Virus record (IMG/VR): IMGVR_UViG_3300021197_001126
Coordinates: 1 to 33,989 of that record
DNA: 33,989 nucleotides
Strand: one strand, 5' to 3'
Source of the DNA: a virus
Shown: positions 1 to 8,034 of the stretch, one piece after another
Layout of the letters: every line of letters starts with the position of its first letter
Position numbering within the stretch: the first letter of the stretch is position 1
Translations under genes and position numbers: made by a program
The notes under the pieces: model-generated
The model's input: the letters and a program-made list of their open reading frames with translations, nothing else
The model's database searches: none
What the model was told of the DNA's origin: nothing

Positions 1-246
1 CAGAAAGTAGTACCTACGGCCAATACCCCTCTCAGGGCCTCGTTAGCCTATCTCAGCCCCCCAGAACTTCGGATTCTGAGCCAGTAGGCTAAATCATGCC
101 CCAAAATGGGAACCCGCCTTAGACGGGCTTGTGGGAGCTACCTCTCAGGAGGGTATTTGACCCCCTTTTCGTCATCCTGACCCCTCCTTCGTGAGAAGTC
201 AAGGGGGAATCAGGGGTCGAATAGTCTGCGGGCTGCGGGTCTGAGG
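1..246 (-). other. Non-coding 3' region after the last fibre gene, several hairpins
   Basis: No supported gene. Inverted repeats seen: GACCCCT at 179-185 with AGGGGTC at 212-218; AGCCCG with CGGGTT around 112-129; CCCA-AAA-TGGG around 100-110; and TTAGCCTA at 43-50 with TAGGCTAA at 85-92, nested around CTCAG/CTGAG (52-56/76-80). Lying directly downstream of the last late gene, these probably end or protect the late transcript. There is no clean T-run, so this is not a canonical intrinsic terminator. Confidence 0.5.
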
Positions 247-876
247 TCAACTCGGGTCAATGTTCGCGTATGACATTGCAACGGAACAGAATCCGCGAGC
301 TAACGTACGAACAACTCCGCTTGGATCAACGTGACGAATGCCGTAGCGGTACACATCGCTTGGAATCTGACTCGTTTGTTCATGCGTAAGTTCAAGGTTG
401 ATCGTTGTTTGCGACGAATATGTTGGTGATGCGTTGAGCCATTCAACAAAACGATCATCAACCAACGTGAAGTACAACGTACCATCCATTGGCTCAAACT
501 TATCGGACTCCCAAGTGAGTGCGTTGACGCCGAGATAATCATCTCCCGCATTGAACGCGATGTCTTTCTGATATTCGGGCGTTAGCGGTGTTGTATCCAC
601 GTTTAATGTTCCTGTTCGTTCGATTCCTTGGGCACCGTAACCAACGCCATCGCGAACATCTGATGCTGCGGGCAATTCGATTGTTCCAATGCTTGTTCCC
701 GTTACTATTCCATCGCGAACATCATCGGCTGCGGGTACGTTTCCACCCCCGCCTGAACTGAATGTCCCGTTCAATACGTTCTGACTGTCACCATACGTTG
801 GTGCAGTATCTAACACGTCTGATTCAAGCGGGTAGTTCGCACCGTAGAACACTGCGAATGAGTTTATGATTGCCAT
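247..876 (-). CDS. Tail fibre/appendage-like protein with DVRDG modules
   Basis: A 209-residue protein of unknown function. Near residues 40-90 it has a Gly-rich linker (SSGGGG) followed by two similar modules of the form PAA-x-DVRDG...GT...L. From memory, such short repeats are common in fibre-like proteins of planctomycete phages. The C-terminal half (from about residue 105) looks globular, with alternating hydrophobic residues suggesting beta structure. It is the last gene of the late operon, 9 bases after the larger fibre gene, so a structural role at the tail tip or in host contact is inferred from position and composition only. Confidence 0.55.
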   Translation of the reverse strand: MAIINSFAVFYGANYPLESDVLDTAPTYGDSQNVLNGTFSSGGGGNVPAADDVRDGIVTGTSIGTIELPAASDVRDGVGYGAQGIERTGTLNVDTTPLTPEYQKDIAFNAGDDYLGVNALTWESDKFEPMDGTLYFTLVDDRFVEWLNASPTYSSQTTINLELTHEQTSQIPSDVYRYGIRHVDPSGVVRTLARGFCSVAMSYANIDPS

Positions 877-885
877 GCCTGTTGC

Positions 886-2616
886 CTATGTGATAGTAAC
901 GGTCATTGTGTCGCCGGATTGATTCGTGTGCGTGTATGCCGTCCCTGTTTTTGGCACAGATGACAACTCACTTGCGGTAGCCAGTCCGGTCTGGATCTCC
1001 GTTACTGCACTCGCATCAATCGTCGCAGCCGTTATCACATCGTCTTGAAGTTCGTGAATGTCCGCTGCGACATGATTGCTACCTGTGATTGCTACTTCGG
1101 CCTGTTGGCTTGTACTGCGAAGCAGTCGTTCGCCAAATGAACCTGATGCGTAGCTCCCAGAGGTCAATGCGTCCCAAAATTCTTGCACTGTAACGTCATT
1201 CAAATTGTTGATAGCGGTGAGGTTCGCTGCGATTGCTACTCCGTTCGCTGTTATCCCTGCGTTATCGGGTGCGACTGTGTTGAATCCGGTCGCTGTTGCC
1301 CAGTCTCCTTGATTCTGTTGCAGTTCATTCGTATCTGCGAGTATGGATGCGATGCTTGCGTTGTCGGGTGCGACAGTATTCGCACTATTTGTCCCTCGCA
1401 TGTCTGTGTTCGTCGTTGTAGTCGCAACGAGTGTGACATTGGCTACCGCATCAGAAGATGGGTCGAAGTCGTTTAGGTTCGATATTGCGTTGATGATCGT
1501 AGTTTGATTCGCCGCAGTAGCGTCTCCACCTCCTCCACCACCGCTCGGTGCGTTCTCAAGTGCGTTCACTGTGTACTGATAGACAGATCCGTCAAGAACA
1601 AGTGCGGTATCGAGTTTGTCGGTCGTAACTTTGATCGCGTCCACAACTGCATCGACGACTGCAATGGCGGAGGCATTGCCGGTCACTGCGGATCCAACTG
1701 CCGTAACTTCCGCTGACGTAGCAAGTCCTGAGACGTCAGCCTTAGAAGCGTTACGCGAAGCGATGTCGGTAGTTACCTCATCTGACGTGTGATCAAACGT
1801 ACTCAGTCCGCTTACGTCAGCCTTGAATTGATCTTCTCGACTCCCTGACACGAAGTACAAATAGATTGCTTCATTTGTTAGCTGGCTTGCAACGGCTCCG
1901 GTCGAGGCGTCGATGTCCATTGTATCCCAGTTTGAGGGGATCGAGTTCAGGATGTCGCTTACGTCCTGTGCGTTCGCAGTAGTGACCGCACTCGTCACCG
2001 TTGAAACAGTCGTAACGGTGCCTACAGTGTCGGTCGCAGGATCAAAGTCGTTCAATGCTGCGATAGCGTTACTGATTGCAGTTTGATTTGCTGCCGTAGC
2101 ATCGCCACCGCCGCCTCCTGAAACTGCGTTGCAATCAAGCTCGTTGGCAATCGTGAATACCATTTGATCGGTAACACTTTTGATTGCTGTGATGCTAGTG
2201 TTGTCCGGCGTTGTCGTATTCAAGGCAGAGAATCGCAGCCCGAACGTACCTGCACCAAGGTAGCTGCTTGTAGGTACATCCCAAACAGCAGTTGATACTT
2301 CCGGACTTGTGATCATTGGCTCGGTAACAACTACCGACCACGTGTTGTTGTAGGTCACGCTCGAAATGTCTAGTTCTTCCTCAAGGTGAAAGGTGTCCCC
2401 CTCTGCTTCGAGCGATGGATTCATAGAGCAGTCGTACAATCCTGTGCTTGAACCTCGCTTCGTTACCGTTACTGACTCTGCACTAGCGGCACCATTCTTT
2501 CGCACCGTAACACTTGGCGTACTGTCGGCATCAACGAGTACTCCCGATGAATCATAAACGCTCAGAACCCAGTACAGAGTTCCGTTCTTCAAAAGGGTAG
2601 TTGGTCGATTGCTCAT
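886..2616 (-). CDS. Putative tail fibre protein, repetitive
   Basis: A 576-residue Ala/Thr/Ser/Val-rich protein. The N-terminal ~115 residues look like a compact beta domain of the kind found at the start of tail appendage proteins. The rest repeats a loosely conserved unit: GGGGGDATAANQT, then AI..LNDFDP and Thr/Val runs appears twice (near residues 170 and 370), and TVAPDNA-type segments recur. Such Thr/Asp-rich repeats usually form trimeric fibre shafts. The start overlaps the stop of the LamG gene (ATGA), so the two are translationally coupled. Role in adsorption is inferred; no receptor-binding or enzymatic motif was recognised. Confidence 0.6.
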   Translation of the reverse strand: MSNRPTTLLKNGTLYWVLSVYDSSGVLVDADSTPSVTVRKNGAASAESVTVTKRGSSTGLYDCSMNPSLEAEGDTFHLEEELDISSVTYNNTWSVVVTEPMITSPEVSTAVWDVPTSSYLGAGTFGLRFSALNTTTPDNTSITAIKSVTDQMVFTIANELDCNAVSGGGGGDATAANQTAISNAIAALNDFDPATDTVGTVTTVSTVTSAVTTANAQDVSDILNSIPSNWDTMDIDASTGAVASQLTNEAIYLYFVSGSREDQFKADVSGLSTFDHTSDEVTTDIASRNASKADVSGLATSAEVTAVGSAVTGNASAIAVVDAVVDAIKVTTDKLDTALVLDGSVYQYTVNALENAPSGGGGGGDATAANQTTIINAISNLNDFDPSSDAVANVTLVATTTTNTDMRGTNSANTVAPDNASIASILADTNELQQNQGDWATATGFNTVAPDNAGITANGVAIAANLTAINNLNDVTVQEFWDALTSGSYASGSFGERLLRSTSQQAEVAITGSNHVAADIHELQDDVITAATIDASAVTEIQTGLATASELSSVPKTGTAYTHTNQSGDTMTVTIT

Positions 2617-3317
2617 CTGATGTGTCCTGCTGCTTCGTTGAAGTGTGAGTTTGTAAACGGATCGTAGAGCGATGTTGCTGCGGATTCATAGCCACGCTCG
2701 CTCGCAAGCAATGCAATTTCGGAGCTAGTAAGTACGCGATCAAAACATCGGAAGTCGTCAATCAAACCTTCGTACCCATACCTGCCAAGGTACAGCCAAG
2801 TGTTGCCATAGCTATTTGTACCAGCGTCCTTTGTGTCTGACTCCTTCGTACCATCAAGCCAAAGTTCGGTGTGACCGTTGTTGCTTCGATCGTAGGTGAA
2901 CAACACATGCTGCCACGTATCGTCTGCCATCTCACCAGTCTCAAGTAAATCGTCGGTCACGCCTACTTGGAACATGTCGTACACCGTTCCTTGACAATTC
3001 ATAAATCGCTGGCCGGAGGACTGCCCACCATAAAACATGATTTGGATTCCTCCGGTGTCTTGTGCCTTGATCCACATCGAACAGGTATACGAATCAGCAT
3101 TCGTTACACCGATGGAGGAAAACGAAACGTACTCGTTGTAGCTCCCAAAGTTCGGGAACGAAAACGCATAACTACCTCCTGATCCTGTAGACGAAACGAC
3201 ACTCACCGAACCTACCTTCGTTCCATTGTTCCCCTCGGACGAAAGATCATCGTATGGATTTGTTTGATCAAGAGTAGGGCAAAGCCAAACCGTTTCATCA
3301 CCAATCCCGTTTGCCAT
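2613..3317 (-). CDS. LamG/concanavalin A-like lectin domain protein
   Basis: 234 residues, essentially one laminin-G-like jelly-roll domain. Recognisable elements in order: SYTCSMWIKAQ (first beta strands), DTWQHVLFTYD (the W-H-V-x-x-T/V-Y-D signature), TELWLDGTKE, YLGRYG, and GLIDDFRCFDRVLTSSEI, the typical end of LamG_3 domains. Such domains bind glycans or proteins and are common in phage tail appendages. The start is supported by GGAG six bases upstream. It sits between small membrane proteins and two fibre-like genes, pointing to a host-surface-binding virion part, though it could also be a chaperone or decoration protein. Confidence 0.78.
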   Translation of the reverse strand: MANGIGDETVWLCPTLDQTNPYDDLSSEGNNGTKVGSVSVVSSTGSGGSYAFSFPNFGSYNEYVSFSSIGVTNADSYTCSMWIKAQDTGGIQIMFYGGQSSGQRFMNCQGTVYDMFQVGVTDDLLETGEMADDTWQHVLFTYDRSNNGHTELWLDGTKESDTKDAGTNSYGNTWLYLGRYGYEGLIDDFRCFDRVLTSSEIALLASERGYESAATSLYDPFTNSHFNEAAGHIR

Positions 3318-3319
3318 TG

Positions 3320-3502
3320 CTACTCCTTGTTGCGTCCAATTCTTGCCCCAACATATGCCGAGATGATTCCGATCATTCCTGCAAGAACACGCTCGGCTAC
3401 TCCTGTGTCCTTCACATCAATCATTGCCGCGAGACAAATCCCTGTGCCGTAAACAATGAGTAACCCAGAAACGATTATGTCAACTGGTTCCCACCGATTC
3501 AT
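3320..3502 (-). CDS. Small two-TM protein, holin candidate
   Basis: A 60-residue protein with two hydrophobic segments (about residues 8-27 and 39-53) separated by a short charged turn, ending in basic residues (ARIGRNKE). Size, topology and location two genes after a papain-like peptidase fit a small holin or antiholin. Its start overlaps the stop of the preceding gene (ATGA). No family was recognised; holins are too divergent to assign by eye. Confidence 0.5.
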   Translation of the reverse strand: MNRWEPVDIIVSGLLIVYGTGICLAAMIDVKDTGVAERVLAGMIGIISAYVGARIGRNKE

Positions 3503-3720
3503 TCTTGTTCAATCTCACGCTTCAATTCCTTTACATCACGACCAGCTTGTTTTGCGATCACATGCCAAAGCGTTGCTCTATCATCTTCGCAATCGTCTAG
3601 CTTTGCACTCACTGCTGCGAAGTGACTCGTCGTGTTCTTCCAAAGCACGCCGATTACAGTTGCAAGAGTACCAAGACCCCCGAGCAAAACAGCAATGATT
3701 GTTGGATCTCCGTTAGCCAT
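3499..3720 (-). CDS. Small membrane-anchored protein with coiled-coil tail
   Basis: 73 residues: one N-terminal hydrophobic segment (about 8-26, Gly/Leu/Val-rich) followed by a charged, probably helical tail ending DVKELKREIEQE. This layout resembles small phage lysis-cassette proteins of the hemolysin XhlA/holin-associated type, but no diagnostic motif was seen. It overlaps the genes on both sides by a few bases, so it is translated with the peptidase upstream and the two-TM protein downstream. A role in membrane disruption is inferred from context. Confidence 0.5.
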   Translation of the reverse strand: MANGDPTIIAVLLGGLGTLATVIGVLWKNTTSHFAAVSAKLDDCEDDRATLWHVIAKQAGRDVKELKREIEQE

Positions 3721-4465
3721 TTTGTTTAACCTTCACTGACTTAATCACGATGTGTTCTTGACCGATCATTGTGTCGCCCACGACAGTTCCGTAACCCTGT
3801 TGACCGTGCTTGTAACCGTATGAGTTCACAAAGTCCAACCTGTAGCTCCCCAAACTTCTCGGTCGTCGCGGATTCTTGCAGTACAAACGCAGCCCAAGCA
3901 CAGCATGACGCCATGACGGTATCGCGAACGCTACAGGTAAGTTTGAAGTCAGCATTGCAGAGACAGCAGAAACAAAATCGGACCCGCAATCTTCATACTC
4001 GACGATGTTCGTTTGTTTCGCAGAGTATTGGACATCGTCGTCGTTCGCATACGCTCTGTCCTTCGTGTTGTTCGGCCAATATTTTGCTTCTGGGATGCCG
4101 TACTTTTCGGCATAGGCAACGGCTTGCGAACAATGACCTCCCACGTTGCGATAGTTTTTGCCTTGGGCTGCGACTGCGGTAGCGGACAACTCATCGACGG
4201 GGTTGTTCAGTCCTTGAAATGCGTACCGATTCATCACTCCTGCGACAACAGCGTATGCCCAACAGTATTTGAACCTTCTCTGATTGAGAACAGGCACGCG
4301 ATTGTATTTGTGTACGTGCCATGCCGAGCATACGTTACGCGATTGGTAGTCGATCAAGTCGGGCCAATCATCCATGCTGACTTTTCGTCCTGAGTACGGA
4401 GCCGCACACGAACCTACAGGCTCTTCGTCGTAGTCTCTCGGTATCCATCCCGATTCATAAGTCAT
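3713..4465 (-). CDS. Papain-like (C1-type) cysteine peptidase, lysin candidate
   Basis: 250 residues with the papain-fold catalytic set visible in order: oxyanion Gln62 and nucleophile Cys68 in LNQRRFKYCWAY, His187 in WRHAVLGL, and Asn214 in DFVNSYGY. Spacing is normal for a C1 domain without a propeptide or signal peptide. Standard phage endolysins are muramidases, amidases or endopeptidases of other folds, and none is present in the window, while this gene is flanked by small membrane proteins. I infer it acts in lysis or in cleaving the protein-rich planctomycete envelope. A maturation protease is an alternative, though the head protease is elsewhere. Confidence 0.82.
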   Translation of the reverse strand: MTYESGWIPRDYDEEPVGSCAAPYSGRKVSMDDWPDLIDYQSRNVCSAWHVHKYNRVPVLNQRRFKYCWAYAVVAGVMNRYAFQGLNNPVDELSATAVAAQGKNYRNVGGHCSQAVAYAEKYGIPEAKYWPNNTKDRAYANDDDVQYSAKQTNIVEYEDCGSDFVSAVSAMLTSNLPVAFAIPSWRHAVLGLRLYCKNPRRPRSLGSYRLDFVNSYGYKHGQQGYGTVVGDTMIGQEHIVIKSVKVKQNG

Positions 4466-4836
4466 TTCAACGCATCCAATCGGCCAAGGAGTGACTCATC
4501 AAGTGGCAGGATCTCAATGCGACCATTCAAATCCGTAATGGCACAAGGACGATTCCCCTTCGTAAGTTCAAACAACTCTCGAACTTCTGGCTCGGCCTTG
4601 GTTACGTCTGCGTCCTCGCGGTAGCGACGAATTTCGACGTTGTTTTTCGCAGCCCACTCATCGAGTTTCATGCTTGCACCGAACCCGACCGGAGGAACAA
4701 TGACGACTGTAGCTCCCGCAGTAGGTTTGGGAGGCGTAGGTTTGTCGTCTGCTCTGCGTGCGAGAACAAAGTAGCCAATGACTGCTGCAATGATCAACAG
4801 CAAAACAGGATTGATCTTCTGCTGCTGTTCAGGCAT
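4462..4836 (-). CDS. Single-TM membrane protein, lysis-region unknown
   Basis: 124 residues from the chosen ATG at 4836. It has a short polar N-terminus, one strong transmembrane segment (about 10-26) ending in a positive ARR, a Pro/Lys-rich linker (DDKPTPPKPT), then a ~75-residue soluble domain. The N-in, C-out topology resembles spanin-like or envelope-anchored lysis accessory proteins, but no such family was recognised. The soluble part has an EIRRYREDADV...FELTKGNRPCAI-type pattern reminiscent of thioredoxin-like or adaptor folds, a weak impression only. It overlaps the peptidase start by four bases, so coupling is likely. Confidence 0.5.
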   Translation of the reverse strand: MPEQQQKINPVLLLIIAAVIGYFVLARRADDKPTPPKPTAGATVVIVPPVGFGASMKLDEWAAKNNVEIRRYREDADVTKAEPEVRELFELTKGNRPCAITDLNGRIEILPLDESLLGRLDALK

Positions 4837-5182
4837 CTGTTTTCTCGTTTGCTGCTTCGAGGTCAGCGATTCGTTTGAGAAGTTCCTGAACAGTGTCATC
4901 AGGCTTGCTCTGACTTGGGGATAACATACCGATGACGCCATCCATCAGGCTTGTAACCAATGGTTGAAGTCCAGCAACGATCCCGATAGCGATCAGGCCA
5001 ACCATTTGCACTGCTGAAACCGCAGCCGTAATGAACATCGCGACGAGGTCGAGCGATTCAACACCTTCTTCGTTGCTGCGTTGTTCAAACAGTGATGCGA
5101 ACCATTGCTCTTGGTACAACCGAAACGCGAGAAACAAGACAAACGCACCCACGCAAAACTGAAACGCTTTGTTCTGACGCAT
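4829..5182 (-). CDS. Two-TM protein with C-terminal coiled coil, holin candidate
   Basis: 117 residues. A hydrophobic segment near residues 8-21 (FCVGAFVLFLAF) and a longer one near 46-70 (MFITAAVSAVQMVGLIAIGIVAGL) flank an acidic stretch; the end (TVQELLKRIADLEAANEKTDA) is a predicted coiled coil. The ATG at 5182 overlaps the upstream stop (TGATG); a GTG three bases earlier is also possible. Its size, membrane segments and neighbourhood make it a reasonable holin candidate, one of two or three in this cluster. No named family was recognised. Confidence 0.5.
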   Translation of the reverse strand: MRQNKAFQFCVGAFVLFLAFRLYQEQWFASLFEQRSNEEGVESLDLVAMFITAAVSAVQMVGLIAIGIVAGLQPLVTSLMDGVIGMLSPSQSKPDDTVQELLKRIADLEAANEKTDA

Positions 5183-5595
5183 CACCTACCCCAAATTCGT
5201 ACTCTGAAAGTTCCGTAGCGGCTGCGACTTACAGCATCGCCTAACAATTTTCGACTGTTGTCGTCGTGACTACCTGATCGTCCGCTTGGGCGACAAGTGC
5301 CGACTCTGTTTTGATCGCGAGTCGGGGAGCTATTCCAGCCTACGCCTTCAAAGTTCGCACCTTTGACCGACCATTGATTGCCGGCTGACTTCGGTGGATG
5401 TCCTTTGTAGTTGTACGCAGCCATATAGTCTGCCCGACTCTGTGCGATTGCCTGTCCTCGCAGTACTGATCGTTCCTGCTGCTCGACGACATACAGTACA
5501 CGCCGAGTTTCGGTCGGAGCATCCGCGACTGTACGATCTTCGAGAGCAATAGCAGCGAGAAACAATGCCGCTGCGAGGACGAACAAGCTACGCAT
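5182..5595 (-). CDS. Secreted small protein ending FRVRIWGR
   Basis: 137 residues. The start at 5595 gives a clean signal peptide (MRSLFVLAAALFLAAIA, cleavage near residue 20), so the product is exported. The mature part has a helix-forming stretch around YMAAYNYKGHPP, then FEGVGWNSSP, a lone Cys in VGTCRPSG, and a terminal GTFRVRIWGR. From memory, EGVG..SS...TC...FRVR endings occur in small exported planctomycete proteins, possibly related to CAP-like folds. The start overlaps the preceding stop (TGATG). Function unknown; presence in a phage lysis region suggests an envelope role. Confidence 0.5.
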   Translation of the reverse strand: MRSLFVLAAALFLAAIALEDRTVADAPTETRRVLYVVEQQERSVLRGQAIAQSRADYMAAYNYKGHPPKSAGNQWSVKGANFEGVGWNSSPTRDQNRVGTCRPSGRSGSHDDNSRKLLGDAVSRSRYGTFRVRIWGR

Positions 5596-5942
5596 CAGCG
5601 ACAACATCCACGCGAGACTGAAACAGATCTTCGTGAGCTACGATTGAACAGTCTGCTGAACAGTCCACCTCGTTGTCGTGGTTGACTTACACGCTCAGAG
5701 ATCCTTGATCGAACTGTGCCGCATCCGTTTGGCCCGCATTGTGCAAGCTCCGGTGCCGCAGTTTCGTTCACCTCGACGTTGACTGTTCTCGTTCGTGATC
5801 TTTGAAACAGCGGAGGAGCTACAGCAGTTTGTTTTGCTTGCTCAACGTCACCTTCGCGAACATCCCCTGCATCTGACGAGCTACTCAAGCTCAATCCAAT
5901 AATGCAAGCCGCGATCAAAAGACACAGTGTTGTAAAACGCAT
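5595..5942 (-). CDS. Exported small protein, unknown
   Basis: 115 residues from the ATG at 5942, preceded by GAGG eight bases upstream. It has an N-terminal signal peptide (RFTTLCLLIAACIIGLSLSSSSDA), with cleavage likely after the Ser/Ala cluster. The mature part is low-complexity, rich in Arg, Ser, Val and Gln, with one CGPNGCG motif around residue 70 and a CC pair at the end; the Cys residues may pair in the exported protein. First gene after a strong terminator, so it opens the lysis/late-left transcription unit. No known family. Confidence 0.48.
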   Translation of the reverse strand: MRFTTLCLLIAACIIGLSLSSSSDAGDVREGDVEQAKQTAVAPPLFQRSRTRTVNVEVNETAAPELAQCGPNGCGTVRSRISERVSQPRQRGGLFSRLFNRSSRRSVSVSRGCCR

Positions 5943-6103
5943 CGTTCCCTCGTTGGTTTTGAAGCAGGACGGAAGCAACGAAGTGGGGCGACTTGAAATC
6001 ACAACCGTCCTGCCGGATATTTCGACCCCACAAGCTCATGATTGTGACATTCAAAACCGCGAGACACAAGTTTGGGGGTCCGTCCTGCGGAATTATGTAG
6101 ACG

Positions 6104-6138
6104 AAAAAAAACGCCCCCGCAGCGTATGCTACGGGGGC
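6104..6138 (-). terminator. Strong intrinsic terminator
   Basis: On the minus strand, an 11-bp stem (GCCCCCGTAGC with GCTGCGGGGGC, one G-U pair) and a 4-base loop are followed directly by eight T residues (6111 to 6104). This is a textbook Rho-independent terminator just past the stop of the RusA-like gene, ending the 8.0-6.1 kb operon and separating it from the exported-protein/lysis genes. Confidence 0.93.
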
Positions 6139-6142
6139 TGTT

Positions 6143-6541
6143 CTAATTAAATGTTGCGAATGTTGACCACATTACGATAGTCGTACTCGCAGGCAATCGT
6201 TTGTCTTTGTCATCGAACAGGATCTGTTGTCTGCCGACGACCTGCTGCAAATATGCAGGACTGTCATCCTTGAACCAACCGCAAGCAACAAGTGAGTCGA
6301 TCAATTGCTTCGCGGTACCACGGAGGATGCTATCGTTGTCCCAGAACCTTTGCTTCGGGCCAAGATTGCGTATGATCTCAAGTGAGATTGGACGCTCGAT
6401 AGGTTTGCGAATATGACCTTCCAATCGCAACTGCTTTTCGCATCGCTTGCGTTCTGCTGCTGCGATCTGCCATGCTCGCTGTTGTCCTGCGTTATGGTTT
6501 TTGAGGACGTACGGTATTGTCACCTCGTATAGTTTTGGCAT
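6143..6541 (-). CDS. RusA-like Holliday junction resolvase
   Basis: 132 residues. The central segment FWDNDSILRGTAKQLIDSL...GWFKDDSP matches the RusA signature: metal-binding acidic residues (Asp68, Asp70, Asp92/Asp93 here), a conserved Lys78 and Asp82, and the DDSP turn. RusA proteins are dimeric, metal-dependent resolvases that nick Holliday junctions, used by phages to debranch DNA before packaging. Length fits the family (about 120-140). The N-terminus is slightly unusual (PYVLKNHNAGQQRAW instead of a clear P..N..W), but identification is fairly secure. It overlaps the gene upstream by 50 bases and ends just before the terminator. Confidence 0.75.
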   Translation of the reverse strand: MPKLYEVTIPYVLKNHNAGQQRAWQIAAAERKRCEKQLRLEGHIRKPIERPISLEIIRNLGPKQRFWDNDSILRGTAKQLIDSLVACGWFKDDSPAYLQQVVGRQQILFDDKDKRLPASTTIVMWSTFATFN

Positions 6542-7040
6542 TGTTTACCCAATCCGGTAACGGACCACCTTCCATGTCATACGCACGCACCTCCTTGAAC
6601 CTTTTGTCGTGTTCCTCCTTGGTCAACTTGCCATCGCGTAACATGCGACCGAGTTCAATACCCCACCATCCGTAGACGCCATCGGCTCGAACTGCTGCCA
6701 TCGATCCTGTGTCACGCTTCTTGTCGTGATACTTCTGAAACTGATTCAATCGTTTCGTTTCTGAGTACATCCTGTCGCGAACTTCAACGATGATGTCTCG
6801 GCATAGTCGATCAGATGGGTCTGGCATGTCAACCTCGCCTGATGCGTACTCGTCGCAGACATTTACGAAATGATCAATAGCTAGGTTTGCTTCCGTTAGC
6901 TTCGTCGCCCAAACAGTGCCGAACCTTTCGGTACCTCCTGCCTTGCACGACTTGACTAACAAGCCTGCGAGCGTGGGATAGAATTTCGCTATCTGAAACA
7001 ATTCCCTGCGGGCTATGTCGTTTGTTACTCGGTTGGACAT
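6492..7040 (-). CDS. Hypothetical soluble protein (182 aa)
   Basis: Start at 7040 chosen because AGGAGG lies eight bases upstream, the best Shine-Dalgarno of this operon. 182 residues, mixed charge, mainly helical by inspection: an N-terminal helical half (DIARRELFQIAKFYPTLAG) and a C-terminal part with KLTKEEHDKRFKEV, typical of short DNA-associated proteins. No catalytic or metal motif and no family recognised. It overlaps the RusA-like gene in another frame by 50 bases. A role in DNA metabolism is guessed from context only. Confidence 0.55.
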   Translation of the reverse strand: MSNRVTNDIARRELFQIAKFYPTLAGLLVKSCKAGGTERFGTVWATKLTEANLAIDHFVNVCDEYASGEVDMPDPSDRLCRDIIVEVRDRMYSETKRLNQFQKYHDKKRDTGSMAAVRADGVYGWWGIELGRMLRDGKLTKEEHDKRFKEVRAYDMEGGPLPDWVNNAKTIRGDNTVRPQKP

Positions 7041-7228
7041 AGTACTGCCTCCTTGACCGTGAACCCTGTGGTCATGTTGACCAACTTGATGTGCGTAGCT
7101 ACCCCATCTTCGAGCAGCTTGAGCCACACGTTGTACGCTGCGTTCGCGTAGCAAGCACGCTTGAAAAAACGTTCGTGCTTACTGGTGCTGTCGTCCATTC
7201 CGTATACTTCGAGCCTATAGTTCATCAT
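7025..7228 (-). CDS. Small hypothetical protein (67 aa)
   Basis: Start at 7228 is set by a CACCGGAGA leader motif a few bases upstream (7232-7240 on the complementary strand), shared with three other genes here. The protein begins MMNYRLEVYG and has a compact alpha/beta pattern (charged helix around HERFFKRACYANAAYNVWLKLL, then THIKLVNMTTGFTV). No known domain. Probably an early/middle accessory protein of this operon. Confidence 0.55.
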   Translation of the reverse strand: MMNYRLEVYGMDDSTSKHERFFKRACYANAAYNVWLKLLEDGVATHIKLVNMTTGFTVKEAVLCPTE

Positions 7229-7418
7229 TGTTCTCCGGTGTAAAAGTATCAAAGCAACAGGAACTTACCCACTGCCAATCTTCGTGCGAGGTTACATAGC
7301 CCCACGCTTCTGTAGTACCGAACCCGCAATCCTCGTACACAAGATCGCAACTTTCGTTGCACGTATCGCAACAGAAGTTGCCTGCGGGCTTGTCATCATC
7401 AGTTCTGTCCTGCGTCAT
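7215..7418 (-). CDS. Small Cys-rich, probably zinc-binding protein
   Basis: 67 residues with FCCDTCNESC near the N-terminus, a further Cys around residue 31 and a CC pair near residue 54. The CxxCxxxC spacing suggests one zinc knuckle, the rest acidic (pI low). It overlaps the upstream gene by 4 bases (ATGC region) and the next gene by a few bases. Such minute zinc proteins are common in phage early regions, where they often bind host proteins. Function unknown. Confidence 0.52.
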   Translation of the reverse strand: MTQDRTDDDKPAGNFCCDTCNESCDLVYEDCGFGTTEAWGYVTSHEDWQWVSSCCFDTFTPENNDEL

Positions 7419-7687
7419 GCTTGCACCTCTCGCTTCGGAGCCACTACACCGTTGTTCGGATAGTCAACCCAGTACTCTGGTTTCGTCCAAGGGTACGGGT
7501 AGCCGTTGACCTTCGTGTTACTCTTGCGAGCTTGCAGCATCAACGCGAGAGATACCCAACCAATCTGCATCGCAAATTCGTACTTCGCTCTGTTGTTTAC
7601 GTCGGTTGGATTCTTGCTCTTTGGATTCTTGGCGAACCAGCGGCAGTACAACCTCTGTGCTTTTCGTTGTTCTTCAAACGTTAGCAT
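7415..7687 (-). CDS. Small hypothetical protein (90 aa)
   Basis: 90 residues, basic, aromatic-rich (AQRLYCRWFAKNP; YPYPWTKPEYWVDYP). The start at 7687 overlaps the previous stop and is preceded by the CACCGGAGA leader motif at 7694-7702. No recognised domain. Part of the 8.0-6.1 kb operon. Confidence 0.55.
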   Translation of the reverse strand: MLTFEEQRKAQRLYCRWFAKNPKSKNPTDVNNRAKYEFAMQIGWVSLALMLQARKSNTKVNGYPYPWTKPEYWVDYPNNGVVAPKREVQA

Positions 7688-8034
7688 GATTTGTCTCCGG
7701 TGTAGTGTCTATCAACCTTCTTGATCATCTCGCCTTGCTCAAACGTCCAAGATGTTTTGTTATCCATCGAGAGGATACGAATCGGGCAGTCAGGGCAAGT
7801 TGACTTCTGCATAATCGCATCAGCGAATTGCTCTGCTGCATGATCGAGTGAGCTTGCGTTGACTGTCACGGCATCGGTCATCGGCAGTCCAAACAGACGC
7901 AACCTGTATGGCATAGCTTGCCCGAGATTCGTAACCTCACTCGCAATCTTGTCACGCGACTTCTTGAACAAGTCTTTCGTGCTGCGTAGCTCCCCATAGA
8001 GCCACTCTCGTTTGTTCTTCTGTTTTTGTCTCAT
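7681..8034 (-). CDS. Hypothetical protein with CPDC motif (117 aa)
   Basis: First gene of the 8.0-6.1 kb operon. Start at 8034 preferred over 8046 because GAGG lies six bases upstream of it. 117 residues: very basic N-terminus (RQKQKNKREWL), a central alpha/beta stretch, and CPDC at about residue 80, which could bind metal with another Cys near the end. Its leader carries a strong hairpin at 8063-8088. No family recognised. Confidence 0.52.
   Translation of the reverse strand: MRQKQKNKREWLYGELRSTKDLFKKSRDKIASEVTNLGQAMPYRLRLFGLPMTDAVTVNASSLDHAAEQFADAIMQKSTCPDCPIRILSMDNKTSWTFEQGEMIKKVDRHYTGDKSC

Noticed and set aside
1183-1476. Plus-strand open frames, including this one and one at 19721-20371.
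   Set aside because: Antisense shadows of the fibre and tape measure genes with low-complexity composition and no ribosome-binding sites.
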